From Cruorifilaria tuberocauda (Eukaryota; Nematoda; Chromadorea; Rhabditida; Onchocercidae), in contig JABVXU010000007.1 of NCBI GenBank assembly GCA_013365365.1, positions 62,001 through 126,000 on the forward strand: DNA of 64,000 bases, written 5' to 3'. Positions 30,601 to 41,903 of this stretch are shown one piece after another. The number at the start of each line of letters is the position of its first letter. Position 1 is the first letter of the stretch. The notes beneath the pieces were generated by a model that worked only from the letters and a program-made list of their open reading frames with translations, had not been told where the DNA came from and made no database searches. The translations under genes were made by a program, and so were the position numbers.

Positions 30601-31301
30601 AATTTCTCTTCAAAGGACTTACCTAATCATTGCTGGTTTATCTCTCTTCGTCTATATGATTTGCGATTAACTTTATCTCTTGTACGTTTACCCTTGATTA
30701 CCCTTGAGCTCATTTTTTGTATGTCTGCGTTACTAATATTAATTTTATCTCTTCTATTTCTACATGATTTCTCACTCATTATTCCCTCACGTGTACGTTA
30801 TTATTGACTTTATTTATAATTAACTTTATCTTTTGAATGTTTACGTGATCACCATTCAGTTCATCTCTGATATGTCCACCTAATCACCATTGACTTTGTC
30901 TTTAGTATGCTTATATTAATTTCTTACTCTATCATATGTGCAATGATTTTTTATTCAGTGTCCAACAAAGAGAGAAACATATATATATAGTGTTGCATAT
31001 AAGCTAAGGATCTATTAGTCTGACAATCGATCAACGAACTATTCTACTGATCAGAAGAGTTCTGACGATCTTTCAAAATAAAGTATCTCATCAACTCTAT
31101 TATCTTATCCTTAACTGTTGCTTAATTAACGTCTACTATTAAAATTTTTAAAATGATTACTTCAATAATCAATAATCATAAGAGCATCTTTAATTATCAT
31201 TATTAATAATTTTCAATAAAGAATAAATTATTATTGTTCGTGAAACAACAATTAATTAAAATGGAAATGAGAGGCGTTACCTCGTCTTCTTTTTTTGGCA
31301 T
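27668..31301 (-). CDS. Non-receptor tyrosine kinase, SH2 plus kinase (Fes/Fer-type), 387 aa
   Basis: Seven exons: 31301-31281, 30156-30021, 29837-29572, 29418-29214, 28963-28731, 28055-27867 and 27781-27668. The first exon is only 21 nt (MPKKEDE). An SH2 domain spans about 17-105: YYHGLIPR, FLLRKTE with the phosphotyrosine-binding Arg, and SVSDLIQYY. The kinase domain runs from about 125 to 380: GEGAFGEV, EVAVKTMR, HKHVVRILGV, IHRDIAARNVLL, ISDFGMSD, VPVKWLAPE and DVWSYGVLVWE. There is no F-BAR region, which matches the large expanded group of short SH2-kinase proteins in nematodes (for example the SPE-8 type used in sperm activation). The activation loop between DFG and APE has no tyrosine, unlike Fes/Fer. 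Catalytic Lys, Asp and Asn are all present. Confidence 0.9.
30585..30945. repeat. Degenerate ~36-bp tandem repeat in intron 1 of the SH2 kinase gene
   Basis: About eight diverged copies of a unit resembling ATTAACTTTATCTCTTGTA followed by TGTTTACGTGATCACC. Clear copies start near 30665, 30737, 30818, 30856 and 30890, with weaker ones between. Two neighbours share the ending AATCACCATT / GATCACCATT. It lies wholly within the 1.1-kb first intron. Confidence 0.7.
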
Positions 31302-32173
31302 TTATAACGGAGTACAACCACTCCTTGACAGATAAGAAATAGGTAATAAAATGAAACCTTTTATTTAACTATTATTATTTACCTATAAAAAAGATCAAGC
31401 TATCAATTTACTTGAAATTTTTAGGATTAATTTGAATTATTCTTCTGTCCTTCAAAAAATTATAAAATTACTAATAAATAGCTCGGAAATGATGGCGTTA
31501 TTTGTATGCCAGTTAAAACCTGATTCATTTTTCACTTACATAATTGATAAGTATTAGATGCAATTCATTAAGAGACAAATTTTACATTTATTATGCCTGA
31601 TTTTTTTTTTTGATTATTTGATAAGTGATGGAAATGAAATATATCACGGGAAATTATAAAATTAACGATTAAACAATTTAAAGTATGTGAAGCCAAGAAA
31701 TTTCTCATATCTTCAGAATCATTCTACAGAAAATATTTTGCTTGAAAGCATTGCATGATATAAGAATTGTGAAGTATGGCTTTTGTACTTATTATAGAGT
31801 ATTTCGTGTCATGTAGCTGATATATACAAGGAATTTGCAATATTTGCATTCTCTTTCAGCCGAATCTAAGCATACTAATTTTATCAATCATTTTCGCTTA
31901 GAGCTCCATGTGAAGTAACTCAACTGTTGCCTTCACCACCATCAATAAATACAACTATAATCAGAGATTATGATCCAAAAAAATCAATAACTGCACGATG
32001 AAAAAAAATATATTGAAAGATGGAATGAATTTTAATGGAAATAATTTTTCGTTTTTAAATTTCACTTTCAAATTGTTGCAAATTTATCTTTTATCTATTA
32101 CAAACATTTTTACATGCATGATATTACGTCACAATCCGGAAAGCATCATTAAGACACATCGATAAGGAACTGA
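31302..32173. other. 5' flank of the tyrosine kinase gene
   Basis: AT-rich, no exon recognised. It should contain the kinase promoter and, on the minus strand, the 3' end of any transcript using the exon at 32174-32260. Confidence 0.4.
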
Positions 32174-32260
32174 TTAATTCTTCTCTTCTCCGAAACGATT
32201 ATAAGCTATCCATCTGTGTAAAAGTTCATTTGCGTATTTTTTCCACGCAAGATTATTGAT
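32174..32260 (-). other. Orphan candidate last exon
   Basis: A strong TTATTCTTTCAG acceptor is followed by 28 codons beginning INNLAWKKYANELLHRW, then TAA. It looks coding but cannot be joined in frame by GT-AG splicing to the exon at 33701-33803: the junction is one base short. It may belong to an isoform with an unseen intermediate exon. Confidence 0.3.
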
Positions 32261-33697
32261 CTGAAAGAATAAAAAGAGATCAACACTCAAGTTACGCTTC
32301 CGATATGAAAATTACGTGACAATGATTTAATACTGGTTACAGCTATTAACGATATTACTGTTTGAAACTGATTTTTTATGAAATAAGCGGCATTAATTAA
32401 ATATAGTAAAGGAATATTTCAAACAAATTTAGAAATCACAAATAAATAACAACCAAATTTTATAAACGCTTTGAACTACCTGAATTCAAAAACTCATTGA
32501 AATTCTCCTGAGATAATCCATTGAATCGCATAAGTTAGCACTGCATAAATTTTTTTTTGCATTTGACTTAATTGCAATTAAGTTTATTAAATCATTTAAT
32601 CAATGCGACATGTTTCATGTACCTTATCACTTATCATATTATTTATTAATTTTAGTGATTTACTGCGAGCATGCAAATTATTTTGGATTTGCAAACTGCA
32701 TATTATAAATGCTAAATCAATTCAAAATATTATATTTATGAGTACTTTTCAATGTTTCATGCTTTTCAAAGAGATCAAACTTCAAATGATTATAAAATCA
32801 TTTTTTATTCTACAATTATTTTCTAGGCAAAGGAAATATTTCGTTTCGTTAAAAAATTGTATTTTCTTGGATTTAGTTTAATTAATGTCCATTTTAGGTT
32901 TAGATGATTTTTCCAAGTTTTTTATAGGTCTTTGATTTTTTCCTTTAAGTTTTACTTTGAGCAAGTTGGAAAGTTCCTTTTTTTCTCGTGAACTTTTTAT
33001 AAGGAATCTATGAGAATGTCTTTTACGAAAAATTATATTTCTGATCAATGATTTAGAATAAGAATAACAGCAAATTGAAAGATAGCAATAAACATTAGTC
33101 GATCAAGCTGTTCTTTCAGAAAAAAACTGATTAATAATCACTGATCATCCATTATCGCTAATTATCCATTATCATTTTCTCTCTCATTTATTTGTCGATG
33201 CGAAAAGACATTGAGAATATTTAATCCCTCAATCAGTGATATTTTAATCTTTTGTATTTGAATTAATCAAAAAAATTAGAAGAATTAAAAAAGAGAGTTG
33301 GGGTAATCTTAATTAGATTCTGAATAATGTTATCTTCCTTACAAAACTGTAATTAAGAAATTGCAAATAAAATCGAATTACCGAAAATAATTCGTTTAAA
33401 TATTCAAAACAAATAGTCAAAAAATAAATTCATTTATTCATCATGCTTTTGCTTATTTGTGAACAATCATTATATCGTTCGTTCTGATTAATTTTTAGGT
33501 TTTAATGGCAAAATGAAATATAAGAAATAAATGATATGTTCGAATATTTAAATTGATCGTAGAATTTAAGAGTAAAATATTGATAGAAAAAAAAATTTTC
33601 CGTCACAATTTTAGAAAAATACTTAAAAATTTAATTGGAATTGAATATTGCGATAAATTCAGGAAGGACGGGAAAAATGTAGGCTAATTCATTTTCT

Positions 33698-33803
33698 TAC
33701 TGATAATGGATAATTTCATCATCGGATTTCGAATCCTTTGATAAATTATCCAAACTGCTAATCGATCCGACTGACTGGTTTGCATTACACTCCAATATAT
33801 AGT
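33698..33803 (-). other. Candidate alternative 3' exon of the C48-like protease gene
   Basis: The TTTCTAG acceptor and phase-1 entry fit a donor inside the last protease exon (AGT G|GTAATA, exon end 34464). It encodes YILECNANQSVGSISS and further acidic residues, then either a stop (CAG TAA) or a donor at CA|GTAAGA. Use of it would replace the last eight residues of the protease. Confidence 0.4.
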
Positions 33804-34263
33804 CTAGAAATGTTATCATCAATTTTTCAGTAATTTTCAAACCATTTATTTTAAGAATATAATTACTTTGTTAAATCGATTCAAAATTTAGCTTAAAATA
33901 TTTAATTAATTACATAGCTGTACGTGGTACGGTTAATAATACATAGGTATGACGTAAAAAGGAAGTTCGAAAAAAGAAGAAATCTAAGAGATGAACAGAT
34001 GATAACATTTAACTTAAGCGATAAAATGCCCTCAATTAAAGTGCAATAAAACACTTCGATAATAATTTAATCATTTATTCCTTTTTAAATTGAATACAAA
34101 AGAACAAAAAAAGTTTCAATACTAAACTAGTTTTCCATACACTTTCAATATTTTCATATGAATATATCTTGAAAAAATTTTTTAAAATTGATTTTCTTTA
34201 TTTGTAACTTATTTCTTTAAATAATTTTAAATTGTTGTATGAGAAATCAATTTATAGGCTTTT

Positions 34264-34390
34264 CTGACAAATATTATATCTTTAAGAGATACAATATATA
34301 GATATGATATATAGATACAATATATAGATATAATATATAGGTATATATAGACATATATAGAATATAAGAGATACAATACGAGATATGAGT
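34264..34390. repeat. ATATAGATA-type low-complexity repeat
   Basis: Repeated GATATGATATATAGATACAA-like units with variants, between the C48-like protease stop codon and the possible alternative exon. Simple-sequence expansion. Confidence 0.8.
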
Positions 34391-34437
34391 ACAAATATTT
34401 TATGTAAAATTTAAAAATTAAATATTAATTGTAATTT

Positions 34438-37400
34438 TTAATTAAATGCACCAAACATATTACCACTTTTCTTATCGTTATCGATATCTTTATTATCATT
34501 CTCGGACATTAGTTTCGATAATTCTTCTTCACTTTCATTTAGTATAATAACTTCACTTCCGTCATTTAATAATGATTCCATTGATGGTTGCGTACTCATA
34601 ACAAAGGCCATTTCATTTTCGATCGCAAAATTTTCAGCTTTGGTTACACGCACAATTGTTAAGCATGACTTATTACCTTTTCTTTCTCTAGAAAGATATT
34701 AATTTTACTTTAGAACATCATATCTTCCTAAAATTTATCAAAATCTAATTGAATTTATCAGTTTTATCATTAAAGTTTACCATTACTATCTTTAACTAAC
34801 GAGACACTCTAATCAAATATTTCTCTGATAAGAAATGTTGTTTGTCTAAATAAGTTGAAATGACATTTAATAATGAATTAGATTGAATTGATAGCATGAA
34901 TGAATTAGTAGTTTGAAAAAAAAAATTAGTAGTTCTATAGTTTTAACCCAATTTATGATAGGTTATGTTGAATGTACAAACAACAGCTTACTGGCCAATT
35001 TCGCTGTTGGCAATTATATCACGATCAGGTTTGTCCATTTTAATGATCTCCATAGCAAATTTTCCGACTTTTTCCAAGTCATATTCATAACTGAAGTTTC
35101 CTATCACATAAAAGGATGAAATTCAGACTCGTAATTAATGATTTATAGTCCTTTTAATACTTGTTTAATTAATTCTCACAAATTTCTTAATTCAATGAAA
35201 TATAATCACACACTTAATTAATTAATTAAGTACAATTAATTAAGCACGATGATTCAGGATTCTTCGAAATATTTTTCTACTAAAAAAAGAAAAAAATGAT
35301 TAAAACTATTCATCCGACAAAAAATAATTTTAATTCCAAAAGATGAAATACTAATAAATTTCAGTTTTGCAAACACTAACTTAGCTAACTTAATTAGCTA
35401 AGACTAACTTAACAGGATCGATGCCAAGTAGCAAATGTGTCGTGAATGCAACCGCTCGTAAGCCACAGGACCAAGAATCGTTTTGTGTGCTTAAACCTGT
35501 CTCGATTGCTATTTCAACGATTTCATCGTCCTCATATAGATGACCAAACATCACCAAAATTTGCTCACGAACACTATCATTAAGCTAAAAAGTTAAAATT
35601 TTTTCACATTAAAAAATTCCAAAATCAATTTTTTTATTTTTTAAAGTAAGATCGTAATTTTTGTAACTTTAAAAGTAAGTTTTGAAAGTTTGAAAAATAG
35701 AAAATTTTTAAATGATACAGAATAGATTTATTATCAATACTGCAATTTATTTTTATTTAAAAGAATGAAGAAAAAATGAAATCCAGGAAAACTAAAACCA
35801 ACTGTTTCAATAATGGAATTATTTTGTGGCACAATGGGATCATAAACAATGATACGTTTGGGGTTAGACTTATTCCGGAATAGCACCAAATAATGTGCAC
35901 GACAATGGTCGTATATTACTTGACATATATCTTTATCACCTTTTATCAAATTTTTTATTGAATTTGGTTCCAACTGGAAGAAATTGGTCTTTTAACTTCT
36001 AGCAAAGCTTTTTTCCTTTCTTTTACTTGCAGGAAATATTGATATGGTTAGAGATAAATTATTTGTCAAATAAAAAATTTGATCGCACATTTGATATTTT
36101 AAAATTTAATTAAAACAATAAATATATAATTGTGAAATGATTTGATTAAAGAGAACTGATATTGATTTATTCTGTATCACCACATAGATCGGACATCTAA
36201 TAATCCAAATTATCCCAAAATCGCTAGCCATTACTACCCAAATTATAATTCAAATTATGCAAATTACTAATTTTCATGAATAAATGAATTAGCTTATGAT
36301 TACTCTAGCCATATTCAAATTAGATAGTTCAATTTTTTATGGGTCACAGTCTATCATTTAGTAATAAAACTTTAATGTTATCCGATGATACGGATCGAAA
36401 TGAATGAAAATAGATTTAGATCATTACCTGTTCAATTTTAATTATCTAAAGAAACAATTAAATTAAACTGACTAAGATATACTGCATAGCAAGCATTCCA
36501 TCAACTTCTTTATTAATGCTTTCCTGTAATTTATCGCAATATGCATCAATTATGTCATCCGCCAATCGTTTACCCATTTGTATCTGAAACAATCAATTTA
36601 TTTAAGATATTAGAGCTGTTGGACAGTTCAGGTTATGAATGGTACTGCCGTATCCGTTAAATCTAATCATCTTAATATTTCTATGATATTCCGTATCAAA
36701 TTCCGATTGTCCATTTCAAGCGTCCAGAAACTGCATGTAGATGGAAAAAAGTGCACATTTATTGATATTTTAATAAAAATTGATTTTTCTTTTTGTTTCA
36801 TAATACTTTTTGATTTAGTTTTTTTGAAAAATTTTAATTTAAATCAGTCAGATTAAAATTTTATATTCCGGTATTAAGTCTTTCCTTTCAAGATATTCAA
36901 TTTTTTCGATAAATTATATGAAATATTATTTATGAATTAATATCATATTCGTTATCTCTCTATCACCTGACATTTACTACATAGAAAGTACTATTTTAAA
37001 TTTTATCAAACTTTAACACTGACATCTATCATTTTAAAATTCTCGTCTTCATTTTGTTGCTCGTCGATTGTATACAAACATCCTGTATCAGTATCACTGA
37101 TATCACTCTTGGCGGTCTTAAATTCATCCATTTCCGGTTTTTCGAAATTCCTTGGAAGTAATACAGCTTCCATTTCTTCACTCATTTCCACTTCCTCTCT
37201 ATCTTCGAGTGTTGAAATTTTTTGCTCACTTAGCTCCGAAAAACAACTCGTCGAGCTTATCAGTTCATCATTTCCTTAAAATTTCATCAGAATATCCCAA
37301 CTGGACAAAATTCAGCTCAAATTAACAGCAGAAGCTAGAGTATTTATGTTTCAACCGGATATTTCGGTAGAATTAGGAAGAGAGAAATTTCCGGAAACTC

Positions 37401-37518
37401 ATATTTCCAATAACTGTCCCAATCCGTTTATATCATAAAATAACACAAAAAAAATTTGTAATTTAAAAACGGAATTTTAGAACTAAATACAAGTACCATT
37501 GCCTTGATAGAAACCCAT
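34438..37518 (-). CDS. C48/Ulp1-like cysteine protease-domain protein, 330 aa
   Basis: Six exons: 37518-37497, 37274-37012, 36583-36473, 35973-35803, 35584-35409 and 34687-34438. Residues 8-95 are acidic and probably disordered. The C-terminal half carries a papain-fold pattern typical of Ulp1/SENP peptidases: His159 in CRAHYLVLF, Asp177 in IIVYDPIV, Gln223 and Cys229 in TQNDSWSCGLRA. H-D spacing is 18 and D-C spacing 52, as in the family, though the usual HW is HY. SENP enzymes remove SUMO/NEDD8-type modifiers; whether this one does is inference. The 22-nt first exon (MGFYQGN) was chosen because its phase exactly fits the next exon. A transposon origin is possible for such domains, but the intron-rich structure argues for a host gene. 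Confidence 0.6.
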
Positions 37519-38534
37519 TTAACACTTATTGTTAGCTTTTGCGACCAGAATATATCCGGAAGATATTGCTGAAATTTCCAGATAAACAGGTTTGTGATCG
37601 CAGTAATTTCCCAAAATACTTAGATTCCCAGTAATTTCTTGAAATTTTAGCAAGTATAAAGAAAGGAACCGATAACGACCATTCAGCAGCAAGCAAAGTT
37701 AAAACAATAAGTTGAACGAAATTTCGGCTCTATTTATCTTGGTTTTTTTCAAGTTAAATAATTTCAAGAAAAGTCATTACAGTGGATTAATATATAATTT
37801 TAATTTTAAATTCCATTCACTCGATCAGTTCTTTAATTTATTACACTTTTTCTATCACTTTTGAGCTAAATCTGAGATAGCATCGATTAAATTTATGCTC
37901 TTTAAGTAAAAATTTTAACTTACTTTACTTTAAGTGTAAAATGTTTTTTATTGGAATCTGTCGGAATTGAAATACGAAAAATGTATTTCGTAATCATTGA
38001 AAAGATAATAGTAATCATTCTTCCTCATTTTAAATTTCCATTAAATATTTAACATTATAATATGCATTTTTGCTGATAAAAAATTTGATAAAAAGAATAA
38101 TTCAGAACGAATTATTTTCGTAGTGCGAAATACCAGCTGAAACAATGATAGGAATTTTGATCTAAAAGTTTTAAGGCTATTTTCTAATTAGTTAAGAGGG
38201 AGAGGGAGAGACAAAGAGAGAGGGAGAGGTAACCCTTTAAGTGATTATGGAAATGGCAGAATAGAATTTTTTCGCTCCAATTTTCATATGTATGAACATT
38301 TTTATTAATACATGAACAAATTTTTCTAAAACAGTCAACAAATCACAATTGTTAATTTATGAGAGTGGAATGGATCGATTTCAGATAAAAATCGGTCATT
38401 GACATAAAAGACGGGCTGATCTGACCTACCAAAATTTCGTTAAATCTATCAATCAATTCTCCAATTCAATCCTTCCTCATTTCTCTATCAGGAAGGATAA
38501 ATTTATCATTGATCAAAATTGAATTCAAGCTGAT
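37519..38534. other. Divergent intergenic region
   Basis: Separates the minus-strand C48-like gene and the plus-strand Wart gene, so it should hold both promoters. AT-rich with a GA tract at about 38194-38229. No exon seen. Confidence 0.45.
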
Positions 38535-41500
38535 ATGCTATCTTTAATTCTACTCTTCTCATTTATCCTAATACGGTTTGCACATATCTTTGCTTCATAT
38601 TGTGGTGAAGATGCAATTCCATTCAGTTTACAAGTATACCATTACCTTAATAATTTTAAATATGGTTTGGTTATTTTAGTTTGCAAATGAAGAAAATATT
38701 AAGTGATAGAGATTTTAATTAATTTGTGTTTAAATGAAAATATTCTTGATTGTCAATGAATGATTTTTTTTAATTATTTATTATTTATTCATTGCCAAAA
38801 CAATTCAGCTTTTAAAATTAAAAGGAAACTCGCCTTTTTTTTGTTTCAAATTTGCATATTGTAGGCATTACAAAGTGGACAACCGGTACTTGGATGTGCT
38901 CGACCATCATGTTTTGGTTGGGGTATCAAAACTGATAAAGGTGCTCGATTTTATCGGTTAGTTATCAGTTGTAAAAAATTTTTAAGTTTACAAGCTTCTT
39001 TAGTTTTTAAAAAATTCATTAATGTTAGAAAAATAATCAGTAATGCTAAAAAACCAAGTAATACGTAATGTTAAAAAAATCATTCATTAGCAGTCAAGAA
39101 TATTTTCATTTAATTATAAATTGATCGAAATGTTTTTTTATTTTTATAGTTTACATAATTATTCAAATCATTCAATTAAGTTTGCAGAATACATAAGAAA
39201 AGCGATGGATTTCTGCGTGACAGTGATCGCAAGAGATATGATAAGGCGAAAATTATGGCACGAGAATCACAATTAGCGGTCAGTTTTATTAGCTAATTCG
39301 CATATTTATAATCAATGAAATATGAAATGTGCCATCGATTGGAAAATTGTAAAATTGCAGTTTTTTAAATGAATAATCTGTGATAGATTCTATTGCCTTT
39401 TACCTTAAAATTGATTTCATTTTAAAATTTTAAAATCAAACTGATCAATCTCAACGAGGATGAGTGATGAGCTGAATCTCATTTAGAGTAAAACTTATCA
39501 GATAAGGTTAAAAAATAAAGAAATAAATACAATGTATGTAATAATAAATTCTATATAAATATTAAGTATTTGTATATAAAATTTCGAAACTCTAAAAATA
39601 CGGCAATAATTGGGTTAAAAAATTTGCAATTTACAACCAAAACAATTTGATTTTAAATGAGACTTTTTTTAACTTTAAAATCCTCGAAAGTTCTATTTCA
39701 TATTTATTTCTATTTCAGTTTTGCGAGAAAAATTATGCCAGTTTATCATGTGATGAGAATACACAATGGGTTGGAGGTTTATCACCTTCATCTAATATCA
39801 CTATACAACCGTAATATTTTTTTCCTTTCAACTTGATTAATAATTAAATATCTGATCAAAACATTGAGTTAAATATTAAGATAGAAGAGACTATATTGTA
39901 CTTTAATTATATTGTATTCAATTCAAACCGATAAAGTTAATTTGTTATTGTAATACTACCATCATATCAAAATATATAAAAAAGTGTATGAATTTGATAA
40001 AAAATCATTCAAATAGAGCAATAAATTTGATTCTATTTTAGGCTTTTCTTGCAATGCTGTACATTTGATAAGTTGAAAAATTCTTGGGATCGCGGAATTG
40101 CGGAAGTAAATCCGGGACAAATTGTTGTTGGTGGTGAAGTGATGCAAGATGGACGGCAATATGCTTTCGATTACATTGCTAATATTAAAAAATATTTCAA
40201 AGAGAATGGAAGGCAAGGAAATTTGATCGTAGAATTGGCGATTATTTTCCGGAAATCATCATAATTTCCTTTTAATCGTAATTCAATATTGAATTCGATA
40301 TTTTTCATACAGTACTTTATTACAATAATAACTTAAAATCAACAAAAATCAATTAAATCTGATTGTTATTGATCAAAAAACTGATAAATAATTGAAATAG
40401 ATTGATTAATTAATAATAAATTAAAGATTTATTAATTTATTTTCGATAATATTAGTTGCATTAAAGATCCGTTAATTAATAGTTGGAAAATTATAAATTA
40501 CAGTGTAGCATATAGTGTAACAATCCGACGATTTTGGTGTCTTCCGTATCCGACAAAATCCGATCTTTATGGTAAATGAAGGCTACCTGTTCACTTCTAT
40601 TTCTGTTTACCTATTCACTTCTCATCCAATCTCAGGCTTTTTCTTTTTTTCTCGTTTCGTTTAAAGAGAATTTTTGAAATTGATTTGATCTAAACAAAAT
40701 TCTGCAACAAATCTAATCTAATCGAATAGGTAAATATTTCATGTTTCGTGTCCTCATCAATCATATCATGATTTTTTTTTGATCTATTTAATTGAAAAAA
40801 AATGAATTGATTAATTGTTTTGAACGATAGACTAAGCGCACTGATAAAATTGTTTCGTCGATTATATTTCATAATTTTTTTTAAGTTGAAGAAAATACTC
40901 TTCCCTTTATTATGGATCACATAGCAGCAAATCATGAATCGAATAATCAAAAATGGATTAATTTCGGACAATCGTCATCACAGGTTATAGCATATAGAGA
41001 TGATGTGTTAGACATTTTTGGAATTAAATTTTTGCGCGTAATTTTCAATTTTCATTTAACTTCGCCAATATTACTCAATGTATTCATTAAGACAAATGTA
41101 ACTTAACTGTATGAGAGAAATCATTACTTTATTGCAGAATGGTGATAAGAGAGTGGAATCATCCAACTTTGAGAAACAAGTTTCCACACAAAGGTTATCC
41201 TCAGGTATTTTTTATTATTTTTTTATTTTTATTATTCTTATTTCGTTATTTTTAATGTTCTTATTTTTGTTATTTTTATTTTTATTATCTATTATGTACT
41301 TTATTTTTATTATTTTTTGAATGAAAACAGCTTCCATTTTTATTCGAAATCGAAATGTAAATGAAATGATTTTAAGAATTCTGTAAATGAGATAATCAAT
41401 CCTAGAAGGGATCTGAGCTAACTTCATCATACTGAATAATAAAATTATAATTTCATTATTTAGATCCTAAACCGCTTACAAATCCACAATTAATTCAGCC

Positions 41501-41903
41501 AATCGATGGTACAATTAATGCGCAATTATCGCCAGAAGCTTCTCAAGCTCTCTCACCGCTTCATTCCACCCTCGCTATTTCACCAATTCCGAATTCCGTA
41601 TCGCTTGCATCCATAAATCACCATCAATCGATAGTACCATCATTCAGTACCAATCAGCAATATTCAGTTGTTCAGCCTGGACAATATGCTAAAATGGAAC
41701 AACAATCCCAGCAACCTTTTATAATACCGCAACAAGTAGAAGCGCAACTGTTCCCACTGTCGCAAATGTCGCAACCTCAACAACAACAACAACAGCACTT
41801 CTATGAAGAACAAATGAACTTGGCTCAACAATCTGCGCTTCCACAATCTTCTCACTTTCCAACATTTCCATCATTCAATCAATTTGCTTTTTCTTTGCCA
41901 TAA
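38535..41903 (+). CDS. Hedgehog-related secreted protein, Wart-type, without Hog domain, 423 aa
   Basis: Nine exons: 38535-38633, 38865-38956, 39188-39278, 39719-39810, 40042-40212, 40504-40571, 40886-41037, 41138-41204 and 41464-41903. The N-terminus is a signal peptide (MLSLILLFSFILIRFAHIFA). Residues about 40-195 form the Cys-rich nematode hedgehog-related N-domain: CARPSCFGWG, KRYDKAKIMARESQLAFC, NTQWVGG, LFLQCCTFDKL, VNPGQIVVGGEV, AFDYIANI and VTIRRFWCLPYP. In nematodes these proteins (warthog, groundhog, quahog families) are cuticle-associated secreted signals or matrix parts. After residue 205 the protein is low complexity and ends in a Q/P/S-rich tail with a Q6 run; no autoprocessing Hog domain is present. 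The intron after exon 5 uses a GC donor, which is required to reach VTIRR. Wart versus Qua subclass is not certain. Confidence 0.75.
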
